From: Amycolatopsis sp. FDAARGOS 1241
GTDB lineage: Bacteria; Actinomycetota; Actinomycetes; Mycobacteriales; Pseudonocardiaceae
Direction of reading: 5' to 3'
Length of the DNA: 64,000 nt
Assembly (NCBI RefSeq): GCF_016889705.1
Contig: NZ_CP069526.1
Span: forward strand, 2,294,001 to 2,358,000
In this document: positions 52,915 to 60,882 of the stretch, one piece after another
Layout: every line of letters begins with the position of its first letter
How positions within the stretch are numbered: the stretch's first letter is position 1
Notes under the pieces: generated by a model
What the model was told of the DNA's origin: nothing
What the model saw: only the letters and a program-made list of their open reading frames with translations
Databases searched by the model: none
Translations under genes and position numbers: made by a program

Positions 52915-53103
52915 GTGAGACTTGGACTCCGTCTGCCCCAGCGGCTGGGTGTGGACCTGGCAAAACGGCGTCGTCGAGAGGCCAGAACGGCGGAAGCGGC
53001 CGGGTACCCCAGCGTGTGGACGTACGAACGGCTGCTCTTCCCCGAGACGCCCGCCGACCGGCCTGTGCCGTTGATCCGGGACGTGGGCACAGGCCGGCAG
53101 CGT
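52915..53103 (+). pseudogene. Truncated LLM-class (F420/flavin) oxidoreductase
   Basis: From GTG 52915 about 50 residues resemble the start of LLM-class oxidoreductases (RLGLRLPQRLGVDLAK, then EARTAEAAGYPSVWTYERLL and FPETPAD). After this the reading turns into unrelated Arg/Gly-rich sequence, and the remaining barrel is missing. The gene was probably the divergent target of the MerR regulator before most of it was deleted. Confidence 0.65.
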
Positions 53104-53263
53104 CATGGAGGCTCGAGAGCAATGGGCGCCTCCGTGAAGCGGTTCAGCTCCTCCCTGAGGGCCGCCGATCACGAACGGCGGCCCTCAGCGGGAGCAGCAA
53201 GCCTCTACCCGGCAGGATGCGGTTCACCAGGAGGATGGCCCGGCTGGCTCGGGTCAGGTCGCG

Positions 53264-53890
53264 TCACGAAGCACCGTCGACGCGCACGACGCCCGGTGTC
53301 GCCGAACCGCCGAGCCAGCCGCGGCCCTCGTCGTACAGCACTTCGACCGAGTGCCCGCGCAGCCCGGGCAGGTCGCGCATGACCCGGTACCCGTTGTCCT
53401 CCTGGAGGTAGCCGAGGTGGCGGTAACCGGGTGGGAAGCTCGCCAGCGCCGCGGCGTCGAGCTTGAGCGACGCCGCGGGATCGACGACGTCCATCCGGTC
53501 CGACTCGTAGATCGGCTGCCGGCGCACGATGCCCCAGCGCCCGTCGCGGCGTTCGAGGAAGTCGTAGAACCGCCCGGTGCACGTCACGTCGACTAGCGTG
53601 CCGTGGACCGGCGCGCGCTGCTCGATCTTCATCTTCGTCTGGGCGATCGCCCGGGCGCCCGAGACCTCGCACGTGAAGCCGCCGAGGAAGTGCAGGATCT
53701 GGCCGCCCGCGTCGAAGGCCGCGCGGCTCACCTCGATGAAATCGGTGAAGGGACCTTGGAACCACGTCGCGGTCATCCAGCCGTCGCTGTGCCAGACCGT
53801 CGCGAACTCCTCCCACCGCGCGGAGTCGCGGTAGAGGGCCCAGTCCTCGACGACCTTGCGGATCTGCTCGTACTCGGGGTGAAGAGGCAA
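53264..53890 (-). CDS. SnoaL/NTF2-like protein
   Basis: The 208-residue product has an N-terminal SnoaL-like alpha+beta barrel (about 5-140: IRKVVEDWALYRDSARWEEF, FATVWHSDGWM, LHFLGGFTCEV) and a C-terminal extension of about 65 residues. Such proteins can be small hydroxylases, cyclases or binding proteins. I chose the TTG at 53890 because AGG lies at a normal distance; a TTG at 53899 is too close to that site. It shares strand with the MFS transporter upstream, suggesting a catabolic role. Confidence 0.8.
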   Translation of the reverse strand: MPLHPEYEQIRKVVEDWALYRDSARWEEFATVWHSDGWMTATWFQGPFTDFIEVSRAAFDAGGQILHFLGGFTCEVSGARAIAQTKMKIEQRAPVHGTLVDVTCTGRFYDFLERRDGRWGIVRRQPIYESDRMDVVDPAASLKLDAAALASFPPGYRHLGYLQEDNGYRVMRDLPGLRGHSVEVLYDEGRGWLGGSATPGVVRVDGAS

Positions 53891-54046
53891 TGTGCCCAAC
53901 CTTTCTCGCTGTAACGGGTGAAGCAGCCGCGTCGACGAGTGAGCGCCGTGCTCCGATCGTGGCGCCGGCCGCTACCGGCGCGCAACGCCGGTGGCGGCTT
54001 GGAACCGAGGACGGGCCAGGAAGGCCGCGCCCGCGGTCCTCTGTGG

Positions 54047-55450
54047 TCAGTCGGCCGAGGCGGATTCCTGCCGTGGCTGCGCTGCGCTCGCGGCGCACGA
54101 GTCCCCGGCTCGAACCGAACGGGAAACCTTGGCCAGCGCCAGCACTGCGCCGCTGGCCACCAGGAACATCGCGCCCATCACCACGAACACGGTGCGGGGC
54201 GCCGCCCCGCCGCCCAGGGCGAAGCCGACCAGCAGCGGACCCAGGATGCCGCCGATGCGGCCGATGCCCAGCGCCCAGCCGACCCCGGTCGGGCGGATCC
54301 GCGGCGGGTAGAGCACCGTCGCCAGCGCGACCACGCTCATCTGGCCGCCGGTGACGCAGGTACCGGCGAGGAACGCCGCGCCCAGCACCAGCCAGCTCTG
54401 CCCGGTGACCGCGAACGCGAGCACCGACACGAACACCGCGCCGAGGAGGTAGACCACGCCGAGCGTGCCGAACGGCCCGCGCCGGTCCATCAGGGGCCCG
54501 ATCACCAGCGCCGCGGCGATCCCGCCGATCGTCGTCAGCGCCGTGGCCAGGACGGCCGTCGAGGGGGCGTGTCCGAGCCGGCCCAGGATCGTGGGCAGCC
54601 AGCTCTGCACGGCGTAGAACACGCCCAGGTTGAGCATGAACGCGAGCCACAGCAGCGCGGTGCTGGCGAGCCAGTGCCGCCGGAGCAGCTCGACCAGCGG
54701 GGACCGGACCTTCACCGGCGAACCGGCGCGCTCGGCCGGCAGCACCTGCGTCTGCGGGTCGAGCTGAGGGTCGACGCGGCACAGCGTGGCGTGGGCGCGG
54801 GCGGCGTCACGCGGCAGCAGATAACTCGGGGAGTCGGGCAGGAAGCCCAGCAGCACGACCGCGAGGAGCAGCGGCAGGACACCGCCGAGCACGAACATCG
54901 GCCGCCAGCCCCAGCTCGGGATGACCGCTCCGGAGATCAGGCTCGCGGCGACGAAGCCCAAGGCCAGCCAGCAGTAGATGAACATGACGAATGTGGAGCG
55001 GCGCCGGGCCGGCGCGAACTCACTGGCCAGCGCCACGGCGCTCGGGATGGCCGCACCGAGCCCGGCGCCGGTGAGCAGCCGCAGCACGATCAGCTGCGTC
55101 TCGTTCCCGGCCAGCGCGCACAGCACGGTGAACACCCCGAACAACGCCGTGGAGACGATGACGAGCTTGCGGTGCCCGACCCGGTTCGCCAGGGGCGAGA
55201 GCACCAGGTAGCCGATCATCAGGCCCACGATCGACGCGGAGAAGATCGGGCCGAGAGCGGCAACGGGCAGCGACCACTCCTTGGCGACGGCCGGGGCGAC
55301 GAAGCTGATCGCCTGGGTGTCGAGGCCGTCGAGGAACATGACCAAACCGGTCAGGGCCAGGACCAGGAAGTGGAAGCCGCCGACCGGCCGCCCGTCGATC
55401 AGCTCGTCCAGGCGCACGGTGCGGCGCGGTTGCGAAAGTTGAGAAGGCAC
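54047..55450 (-). CDS. MFS aromatic acid transporter (AAHS family, PcaK/BenK-like)
   Basis: The 467-residue protein has 12 membrane helices and the AAHS mark DGLDTQ at residues 41-46 in the first helix, where Asp residues couple protons to aromatic acid import. The loop 2-3 motif SPLANRVGHRKLV is present. The GTG at 55450 gives a normal N-terminus; longer frames add unrelated sequence. Together with the nitroreductase and PnbB-like genes upstream, 4-nitrobenzoate or a similar acid is the likely substrate. Confidence 0.9.
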   Translation of the reverse strand: MPSQLSQPRRTVRLDELIDGRPVGGFHFLVLALTGLVMFLDGLDTQAISFVAPAVAKEWSLPVAALGPIFSASIVGLMIGYLVLSPLANRVGHRKLVIVSTALFGVFTVLCALAGNETQLIVLRLLTGAGLGAAIPSAVALASEFAPARRRSTFVMFIYCWLALGFVAASLISGAVIPSWGWRPMFVLGGVLPLLLAVVLLGFLPDSPSYLLPRDAARAHATLCRVDPQLDPQTQVLPAERAGSPVKVRSPLVELLRRHWLASTALLWLAFMLNLGVFYAVQSWLPTILGRLGHAPSTAVLATALTTIGGIAAALVIGPLMDRRGPFGTLGVVYLLGAVFVSVLAFAVTGQSWLVLGAAFLAGTCVTGGQMSVVALATVLYPPRIRPTGVGWALGIGRIGGILGPLLVGFALGGGAAPRTVFVVMGAMFLVASGAVLALAKVSRSVRAGDSCAASAAQPRQESASAD

Positions 55451-55630
55451 GGCGGTATCGCCTTTCGTATGTGATGCACGGCCCCCCGAAGATGTGGGCG
55501 TGACCCGGGAAAGTCCCGGTGGGAACGGGGGAATTCCTGAACGCCTCCCCTGGTACTCAGGCCGTTCCCCGTACGGCCGAAGAGAAAAGGCCGGCACGGA
55601 AGGGGTTTTACGCGAGTCTGACCTGAGGGG

Positions 55631-56398
55631 TCAGCAGGATTCGTCGCTGTAGAAGGTGGTGAAGGTGCTGACCGGTTCGCGCGCAGTCCGATGACGACTG
55701 AGGCGGTGCTCCGGGTCGGCGTAGCCGAGGGCGAGTCCGCAGACGATGAGCTGATCGTCCGGGATCTTCAGGTGCCGGCGCAGAACCGGGTAGAAATCGA
55801 TGAACGACGCCTGCGGGCAGGTGTCGAGCCCGGCGTGGCGGGCCACGAGCATGAGCGCCTGCAGGAACAGCCCGGCGTCGACGAGCGCGCTCGCGAGCGG
55901 AGCCCGGCTGACCGTGAGGACCAAACCCACCGGGGCGCCGAAGAAATCGTAGTTCCGCCGGTGGTGTGCCTGGCGGCCTTCGGTGTCGTGCGGGGCGATC
56001 CCGAGCGTGTCGCGGTAGAGGCCTTCACCGAAGGCCCGGCGGCGGGTCCGAAACGGCTCTTCCCAGTCTTCCGGCGCCGGCTGGTACGGGTACTCCCGCT
56101 CGGCGACCCGGCCGTCTCCGTCCAGTGCCTGCCAGAGCGCGTCGGTCAACCGGCGTTTCGGTTCGCCGGTCAGGACGTGGACGTGCCACGGCTGGCCGTT
56201 GGAGTTGCTTGCCGACCGCGCGGCGAGCGCCAGCAGGCTCTCCACCTCCGCGCGCGAAACGGGCGTGGGCAAGAACGCCCGCACGCTGCGGCGCGTCAGC
56301 AAGGCCTCGACGACGGTCACGGCCGGCGGTGCCGCACCGGCCGGGGGCGCGACTTTCGTGGTGGTGTTGTCGTTCATCAGCTCGGCGGTTTCGGTCAC
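55631..56398 (-). CDS. Nitroreductase-family protein (PnbA-like)
   Basis: The 255-residue FMN-dependent enzyme has VEALLTRRSVRAFLPTPVSR and SASNSNGQPWHVHVLTG, typical of nitroreductases that reduce nitro groups to hydroxylamines. It also has a C-terminal PDDQLIVCGLALGYADPEH. A hydrophilic N-terminal tail of about 27 residues precedes the domain. The GTG start overlaps the stop of the PnbB-like gene by four bases, so both enzymes are made together. This pairing suggests reduction of 4-nitrobenzoate to 4-hydroxylaminobenzoate; substrate identity is inferred from context. Confidence 0.9.
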   Translation of the reverse strand: MTETAELMNDNTTTKVAPPAGAAPPAVTVVEALLTRRSVRAFLPTPVSRAEVESLLALAARSASNSNGQPWHVHVLTGEPKRRLTDALWQALDGDGRVAEREYPYQPAPEDWEEPFRTRRRAFGEGLYRDTLGIAPHDTEGRQAHHRRNYDFFGAPVGLVLTVSRAPLASALVDAGLFLQALMLVARHAGLDTCPQASFIDFYPVLRRHLKIPDDQLIVCGLALGYADPEHRLSRHRTAREPVSTFTTFYSDESC

Positions 56399-56958
56399 TG
56401 CCCGTCGGCCGCGGACATCCGGTAGCCGTCGGGGACCATGAATTCGTAGTCCTCGGGAACCGTGATGTCGTAGGAAATGCGGCCTGCGGGCAGGTAGAAC
56501 AGGGCGATCAGCGACCCGCCCACGACCTCGGGGTAGTGGTGGCTGCCCGGCTCGGGCGACGTCCAACCCGGACCCTGCCAACCGCGCGGCCCGCGCAGCA
56601 GCGCACCCTCGTCCAGCGGGATGACCATGTTGATCTCGCCGTAGGGGTGCTGGTGGTATTCACCGCAAAAGAGCGTCTCGCTGTTCAAGTAGACGGCCGT
56701 GATGCTGAACCAGTTCAGCCGCTCGCTCGGCTCGACGATCCGGCTCCGGCGGTAGTTCGGACCGTCGACCTCGACGTTCGCGGCCCAGCCGTCGGCGACC
56801 CCGTCCTTGATGATGCGGGCGAGGTCGTCCCACAGCTCGGAACCGGGACCGCGGTGCTCGTTGAGCCAGGTTTCCAGCTCGACTCCGGCCGTGCGGTTCT
56901 TGATCTCGTTGATGAACGGGATGCTGCGCTCGATCAGATCTTCGGGTGTCGCGCTCAT
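56395..56958 (-). CDS. pnbB: 4-hydroxylaminobenzoate lyase (PnbB, DUF4863 family)
   Basis: PnbB converts 4-hydroxylaminobenzoate to protocatechuate with release of ammonia. The 187-residue protein keeps the cupin-type metal motif H102-x-H104-x3-E108 (YHQHPYGEINMVIPL) and PEPGSHHYPEV with H140/H141. It also has the family stretch NYRRSRIVEPSERLNWFSIT and the C-terminal FYLPAGRISYDITVPEDYEF. ATG 56958 is chosen on homology and has AGGAGACAG upstream. It is the first gene of an operon with the nitroreductase and faces a TetR gene. Confidence 0.85.
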   Translation of the reverse strand: MSATPEDLIERSIPFINEIKNRTAGVELETWLNEHRGPGSELWDDLARIIKDGVADGWAANVEVDGPNYRRSRIVEPSERLNWFSITAVYLNSETLFCGEYHQHPYGEINMVIPLDEGALLRGPRGWQGPGWTSPEPGSHHYPEVVGGSLIALFYLPAGRISYDITVPEDYEFMVPDGYRMSAADGQ

Positions 56959-57024
56959 GTTCTGTCTCCTGCTGGCGTCGTTGCCGGAGCGGGAAGCCCC
57001 GCGCTCGAAACGGTAAGATAGGCG

Positions 57025-57051
57025 AACGTTACAGTCAATAGCTGTAACGTT
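57025..57051. promoter_or_regulatory. TetR operator between pnbB and its regulator
   Basis: AACGTTACAG (57025-57034) and CTGTAACGTT (57042-57051) are perfect ten-base arms with a seven-base spacer. The core GTTACA-N9-TGTAACGT recurs at 58453-58475. Confidence 0.85.
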
Positions 57052-57095
57052 TGAGGTAAGCGGCGGACTTGGCCCCAGGCCCCGATAATCGAGCC

Positions 57096-57737
57096 ATGAC
57101 GGACTCACGCAAGGCGGACCCCGAAGCCGGACAAGCGACGGCCCCGTCGCGCGGTGGCCGGCCGTTGGATCCCGGGCGCGACGAAGCGATCATCACGGCC
57201 GCGCGCCGGCGGCTGGTCCTCGACGGTTATTCGAGGATGACGATCGCGGACATCGCCACCGACGCCGGCGTGTCACGGCCGACGGTCTACCGGCGCTGGT
57301 CGGGCAAGCTCGAACTCACCATCGAGGCGATCGACTACGGGTTCCGCGCGCAGCGCGACGCCTACCCCGCTCTGGAGCTCGCGGACCTCCCGGCTCCCGA
57401 AGCGCTGGCGGAGGCCGTCCGGCGGCTGGATCCCTGTTACTACAACCCCGACGCGATGGTCCTGATGGGCAACTTCATGAGCGAGACAACGCGAACGCCG
57501 GAACTGCTCGCGATCGTGCTGGAGCACGCCGTCGAGCCCCGGCTCGCGCACCTCGAAGGCGTCCTCGCCGATCTGCAGGAGCGCGGCGAGGTGCGGTCCG
57601 ACCTCGATCGGCACACCATCGCCACGATGTGCTTCGGCAGCTACTTCGCGGCGTTCCTGCGCGCTGAGCACGACCGCAGTGGTCTCGCCGAGCAGGTCGT
57701 CGCCGTGCTGTGGCCGGGGATCGCGGCGCGGCGGTGA
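57096..57737 (+). CDS. TetR-family regulator of the nitrobenzoate genes
   Basis: The 213-residue protein has the TetR HTH (ARRRLVLDGYSRMTIADIA, then TDAGVSRPTVYRRWSGK) and an effector domain with CYYNPDAMVLMGNFMSET. It is divergent from the pnbB-nitroreductase operon and shares a palindromic operator with it, so an aromatic acid or hydroxylamine effector is likely. It is a close paralogue of the TetR gene at 57757-58407, which converges on it. Confidence 0.93.
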   Translation: MTDSRKADPEAGQATAPSRGGRPLDPGRDEAIITAARRRLVLDGYSRMTIADIATDAGVSRPTVYRRWSGKLELTIEAIDYGFRAQRDAYPALELADLPAPEALAEAVRRLDPCYYNPDAMVLMGNFMSETTRTPELLAIVLEHAVEPRLAHLEGVLADLQERGEVRSDLDRHTIATMCFGSYFAAFLRAEHDRSGLAEQVVAVLWPGIAARR

Positions 57738-57756
57738 CCGCCCGGTGCGTTCGGGA

Positions 57757-58407
57757 TCAGCGCTGTCCCGGGGCGGGTCTTCTTTCGAGGGTGGGCCAGA
57801 GCACGGAGGCGACCGATTCGGCGACGTCCACTTCGGACCCGCCGCGGTAGAAGGCCGCGAGGTAGCTGCCGAAGCACAGCGTCGCGACGGTGCACTTGTC
57901 GATGTCGTCGCGCACGGCGCGGCGGTGCTGGAGCCGGGTCAGCACGCTCTGCACGAGCTCGACCCGGGGTTCGACCGCGTGCTTGCGCAGGACCTCGAGC
58001 AGTTCGGGCGTGTGGCTCGATTCGCCGGCGAAGCTGCCCATCAGCACCATCGCGTCCGGGTTGTAGTACGTCGGGTCCAGCCGCCGGAGGACCTCCACGA
58101 ACGCGGCCCGCGGCTCGAGTCCGCTCAGGTCCAGTTCGTACATGTCGTGCTGCTTGCGGAACCCGTAGTCGAGCGCGTCGACGACGAGCTCGAACTTGGT
58201 GCTCCAGCGCCGGTACAAGGTGGGCCGCCCGACCTTCGCGTCGGCGGCGATGTCGCCGAGCGTCAAGCGGGAATAGCCCCGCTCCACCAGGCGGCGTCGG
58301 GTCGCGAGGATGATCGCCTCGTCGAGCGCGGCGTCGCGGGGCCGGCCGCTCGGGCGTGGACCGTCGTCGGCGGGCCTGGTCGCGGGCAGCGCGCGTGCTC
58401 GAGCCAT
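57757..58407 (-). CDS. Second, paralogous TetR-family regulator
   Basis: The 216-residue protein matches its neighbour in the HTH (SRLTLGDIAADAKVGRPTLY) and in the effector region (TYYNPDAMVLMGSFAGES), so the two arose by duplication. ATG 58407 has GAGGTG at a good distance; a GTG at 58416 is the alternative. It is divergent from the arylamine N-acetyltransferase gene, with a matching operator between them. Confidence 0.92.
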   Translation of the reverse strand: MARARALPATRPADDGPRPSGRPRDAALDEAIILATRRRLVERGYSRLTLGDIAADAKVGRPTLYRRWSTKFELVVDALDYGFRKQHDMYELDLSGLEPRAAFVEVLRRLDPTYYNPDAMVLMGSFAGESSHTPELLEVLRKHAVEPRVELVQSVLTRLQHRRAVRDDIDKCTVATLCFGSYLAAFYRGGSEVDVAESVASVLWPTLERRPAPGQR

Positions 58408-58452
58408 GGGTGACACCTCGCCGAGAATTCGGGCAGCTCTGTAAGCTTGATA

Positions 58453-58475
58453 GTTACATATACTATCTGTAACGT
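58453..58475. promoter_or_regulatory. TetR operator between tetR2 and nat
   Basis: GTTACA (58453-58458), nine bases, TGTAAC (58468-58473) and GT have the same architecture and flanking bases as the pnbB operator. The patch is A/T-rich and also contains GATAGT-N7-ACTATC overlapping it. Confidence 0.8.
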
Positions 58476-58504
58476 AAACCCAGAGTCGTCGGAGGGACGA
58501 GAGC

Positions 58505-59260
58505 GTGGACGTCGAGGGCTACCTCCGCAGGATCGGCGCGGTCCGCCCCGCCGTGCCCGATCTCGCCGCGCTGCGCGAGCTGCAGCGCCGCCACCTCGAA
58601 ACGGTGCCGTTCGAAAACCTCGATCGCTACCTGGGACGGCAGATCGACCTCGCGGAACCCGCGTTGCTCGACAAGATCGTCGGGCAGCGCCGCGGCGGGT
58701 TCTGCTACGAACTCAACGGCGCATTCGGGCTGCTGCTGCACCACCTCGGGTTCGAAGTGCAGCTGCTCGCCGGCCGGGTGTTGCGCCGGGAAGGAGGGTT
58801 CGGCCCGCCGCTCGACCACCTGGCGCTGCGCGTCGACCTGGCCGAGCCGTGGCTGATCGACGTGGGGTTCGGCCGGTTCAGCGTCCGGCCCCTGCGGCTC
58901 GCGACGACCGCGGCCCAGCCGGATCCGGCGGGCCGGTTCACCACCCGGCCCGCGCCACACGGCGACGTCGACGTACTGCACGACGGGGACGTGGTCTACC
59001 GGCTGGAACCGCGCCCGCGCGCCCTGGACGACTTCCACGCCATGGCGTGGTTCCACACGAACTCCCCGCAGTCGCCCTTCGCCCACGGGCCGACGTGCTC
59101 GCTCGTGACCCCCGGCGGGCGCGTGACGATCGCCGGGGGCCGCCTGATCGAAACGACCGGTGCCGAGCGCACTGAGCGCGTGCTCGATGGCGACGACGCG
59201 ATCCTGCGGGCCTACGAGGAACACTTCGGCATCGTCCTCGACCGGGTACCTGCCGGCTGA
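58505..59260 (+). CDS. nat: Arylamine N-acetyltransferase
   Basis: NAT transfers acetyl groups from acetyl-CoA to arylamines and arylhydroxylamines. The 251-residue protein has the full catalytic triad: Cys67 in RGGFCYELN, His105 in PPLDHLALRV and Asp119 in LIDVGFG. The start is GTG with GGAGGGA upstream. Placed behind a TetR operator shared with the nitroreductase operon, it could detoxify aminobenzoate or hydroxylamine side products. Confidence 0.95.
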   Translation: MDVEGYLRRIGAVRPAVPDLAALRELQRRHLETVPFENLDRYLGRQIDLAEPALLDKIVGQRRGGFCYELNGAFGLLLHHLGFEVQLLAGRVLRREGGFGPPLDHLALRVDLAEPWLIDVGFGRFSVRPLRLATTAAQPDPAGRFTTRPAPHGDVDVLHDGDVVYRLEPRPRALDDFHAMAWFHTNSPQSPFAHGPTCSLVTPGGRVTIAGGRLIETTGAERTERVLDGDDAILRAYEEHFGIVLDRVPAG

Positions 59261-59293
59261 CCGGCCGGGTCACCCCGTAGGCGCCGGACCCGA

Positions 59294-60235
59294 TCACCGC
59301 ACGAATTCGGCCGCGAAGGTCCGCAGGGTGTCGGCGTCGAGCGCGTTCTGGAAGCCGATGATCAGCTCGTCCACCCCGGCCTCGCGGTAGGTGTCGAGCC
59401 GATTGCGGATCGTGTCGATCGTGCCGACGAGGCCGTAGCCCGCGAGGTCGCCCGGGAAGACCAGCTGCGCCCACGGCGGGACCGCCGCGCGGGCCTCGTC
59501 GTCAGTGTCGGCGGTGATGCAGTAGGTCGTGGACGTCTTGGTGATCGCCGAGTAGTCGCGGCCCACCGTCTCGCAGTGGCGAGCGAGAATCCCGTACTTG
59601 CGGTGGACCTCGTCCGGCGACTCCTGCACGTTGCAGAGATCGCCGTACAGTGCGACCAGCCGCAGCGTCACCTTCTCCCCACCGCCGGCGACCATCACCG
59701 GCGGGTGCGGCGCCTGGACGCCGGTGGGCAGGTTCACCGCGCCGTCGGTGCTGAAGTAGCGGCCGGCGAAGGTGGCCGGGTTCCCGGTCCACAGTTCGGC
59801 GATGATCTGCAACGACTCTTCGAGCCGGCGCAGGCGCTCGCCGGCGCCGGGGAAGTCGTAGCCGAACGCGCGGTACTCGTCCTCGTACCAGCCGGCGCCG
59901 ATGCCGAAGGTCAACCGCCCGCCGGAGACGACGTCGAGGGTCGAGGCCATCTTGGCCAGCAGGGCGGGGTTGCGGTAGCCGTTGCCGGTGACCAGCTGGC
60001 CGAGCCGGGCGGTCCTGGTTTCGCGAGCCAGCGCCGCCAGGGTCGTCCAGGCTTCGAACACGAACGACCCCGACGGGCCGAACGGGATGAAGTGGTCCGG
60101 GGCCCAGATCGTGGTGAAGCCGGACTCGTCGGCCACCCGGGCCAGTTCGAGAAGCTTGTCGAACGCGACGACCGGGCTGGTGTAGCCCGCGAACTCGTGG
60201 GTCGTCCCGGTGGGCAGGTAATAGCTCAGTTCCAT
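59294..60235 (-). CDS. LLM-class F420-dependent oxidoreductase
   Basis: The 313-residue TIM-barrel protein has the luciferase-like blocks TIWAPDHFIPFGPSG, LGQLVTGNGYRNPALLAKM, VSGGRLTFGIGAGWYEDEY and PPVMVAGGGEKVTLRL. These fit the F420-dependent TIGR03560-type group. The substrate is unknown. It converges on nat and starts 82 bases from a divergent dihydrofolate-reductase-like gene. F420 enzymes in actinobacteria can reduce nitroaromatics, so a link to the cluster is possible. Confidence 0.92.
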   Translation of the reverse strand: MELSYYLPTGTTHEFAGYTSPVVAFDKLLELARVADESGFTTIWAPDHFIPFGPSGSFVFEAWTTLAALARETRTARLGQLVTGNGYRNPALLAKMASTLDVVSGGRLTFGIGAGWYEDEYRAFGYDFPGAGERLRRLEESLQIIAELWTGNPATFAGRYFSTDGAVNLPTGVQAPHPPVMVAGGGEKVTLRLVALYGDLCNVQESPDEVHRKYGILARHCETVGRDYSAITKTSTTYCITADTDDEARAAVPPWAQLVFPGDLAGYGLVGTIDTIRNRLDTYREAGVDELIIGFQNALDADTLRTFAAEFVR

Positions 60236-60316
60236 GGTTTGTGAGACCGCGGGGGATCCGCGAAGGAATCGAGAGCGGACCGATTCCTTTTCGCACCGCG
60301 GGTGGTCCAACTCCTC

Positions 60317-60877
60317 ATGACGAGGGAAACTCCGCGGCGTCTGGTGCTCAGCACGCTGGTGTCGCTCAACGGTGTGATCAGCGAACCGCTGAAGTGGGCG
60401 GGCCCCTACTTCGGCCCGGGCAGTGCGGCCGCCTCACTGGCGGCGCTGCGGGACTGCTCGGCGATGCTGATGGGCCGGCGGACGTACGAAATCTTCTCCC
60501 GGCAGTGGCCGGCGACCCCCGGCGAATACGCGGCGCAGCTCAACGCCCTGCGCAAGTACGTCTTCTCCGGCACCTTGCGGGACCCGCAGTGGACGAACAC
60601 CGCGGTGCTCGGCGACGATGTCGTCGAAACGGTCGCCGCGCTCAAACGGGAGGCGGGTGGGGACTTGATCGTCTACGGCCACGGCCGGCTCGGGCGCACC
60701 CTGACCGGGGCCGGGCTGGTCGACGAGCTGACGATGACCGTCGTGCCGGTGATCGTCCCCGAAGGCGAGCCCTTCTCCTGCGAGGGCGACGCGGGGAGCT
60801 CGTGGGAGCTCATCAGCGCGGCGCCGGGCGCGGACCCCGGCCTGGTGTCCTTGCGCTACCGGCCGGCTCGAGGCTGA
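60317..60877 (+). CDS. Dihydrofolate reductase-family (RibD C-terminal-like) protein
   Basis: The 186-residue protein has the RibD-C/DHFR-like fold: LVLSTLVSLNGVISEP at the start, MLMGRRTYEIFSRQWP, KYVFSGTLRDPQW and DLIVYGHGRLGRTLTGAGLVDE. Stand-alone members are NAD(P)H reductases of unknown substrate, not true folate enzymes. It is followed after five bases by an ECF sigma factor gene, which probably belongs to the same transcript. Confidence 0.9.
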   Translation: MTRETPRRLVLSTLVSLNGVISEPLKWAGPYFGPGSAAASLAALRDCSAMLMGRRTYEIFSRQWPATPGEYAAQLNALRKYVFSGTLRDPQWTNTAVLGDDVVETVAALKREAGGDLIVYGHGRLGRTLTGAGLVDELTMTVVPVIVPEGEPFSCEGDAGSSWELISAAPGADPGLVSLRYRPARG

Positions 60878-60882
60878 CCGCG

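Noticed and set aside
55451..55630. Riboswitch or leader structure upstream of the MFS gene
   Set aside because: There are inverted repeats (GGGAACGG/CCGTTCCC with a 33-base gap; CTGACC/GGTCAG overlapping the nitroreductase stop), but nothing matching a known riboswitch core.
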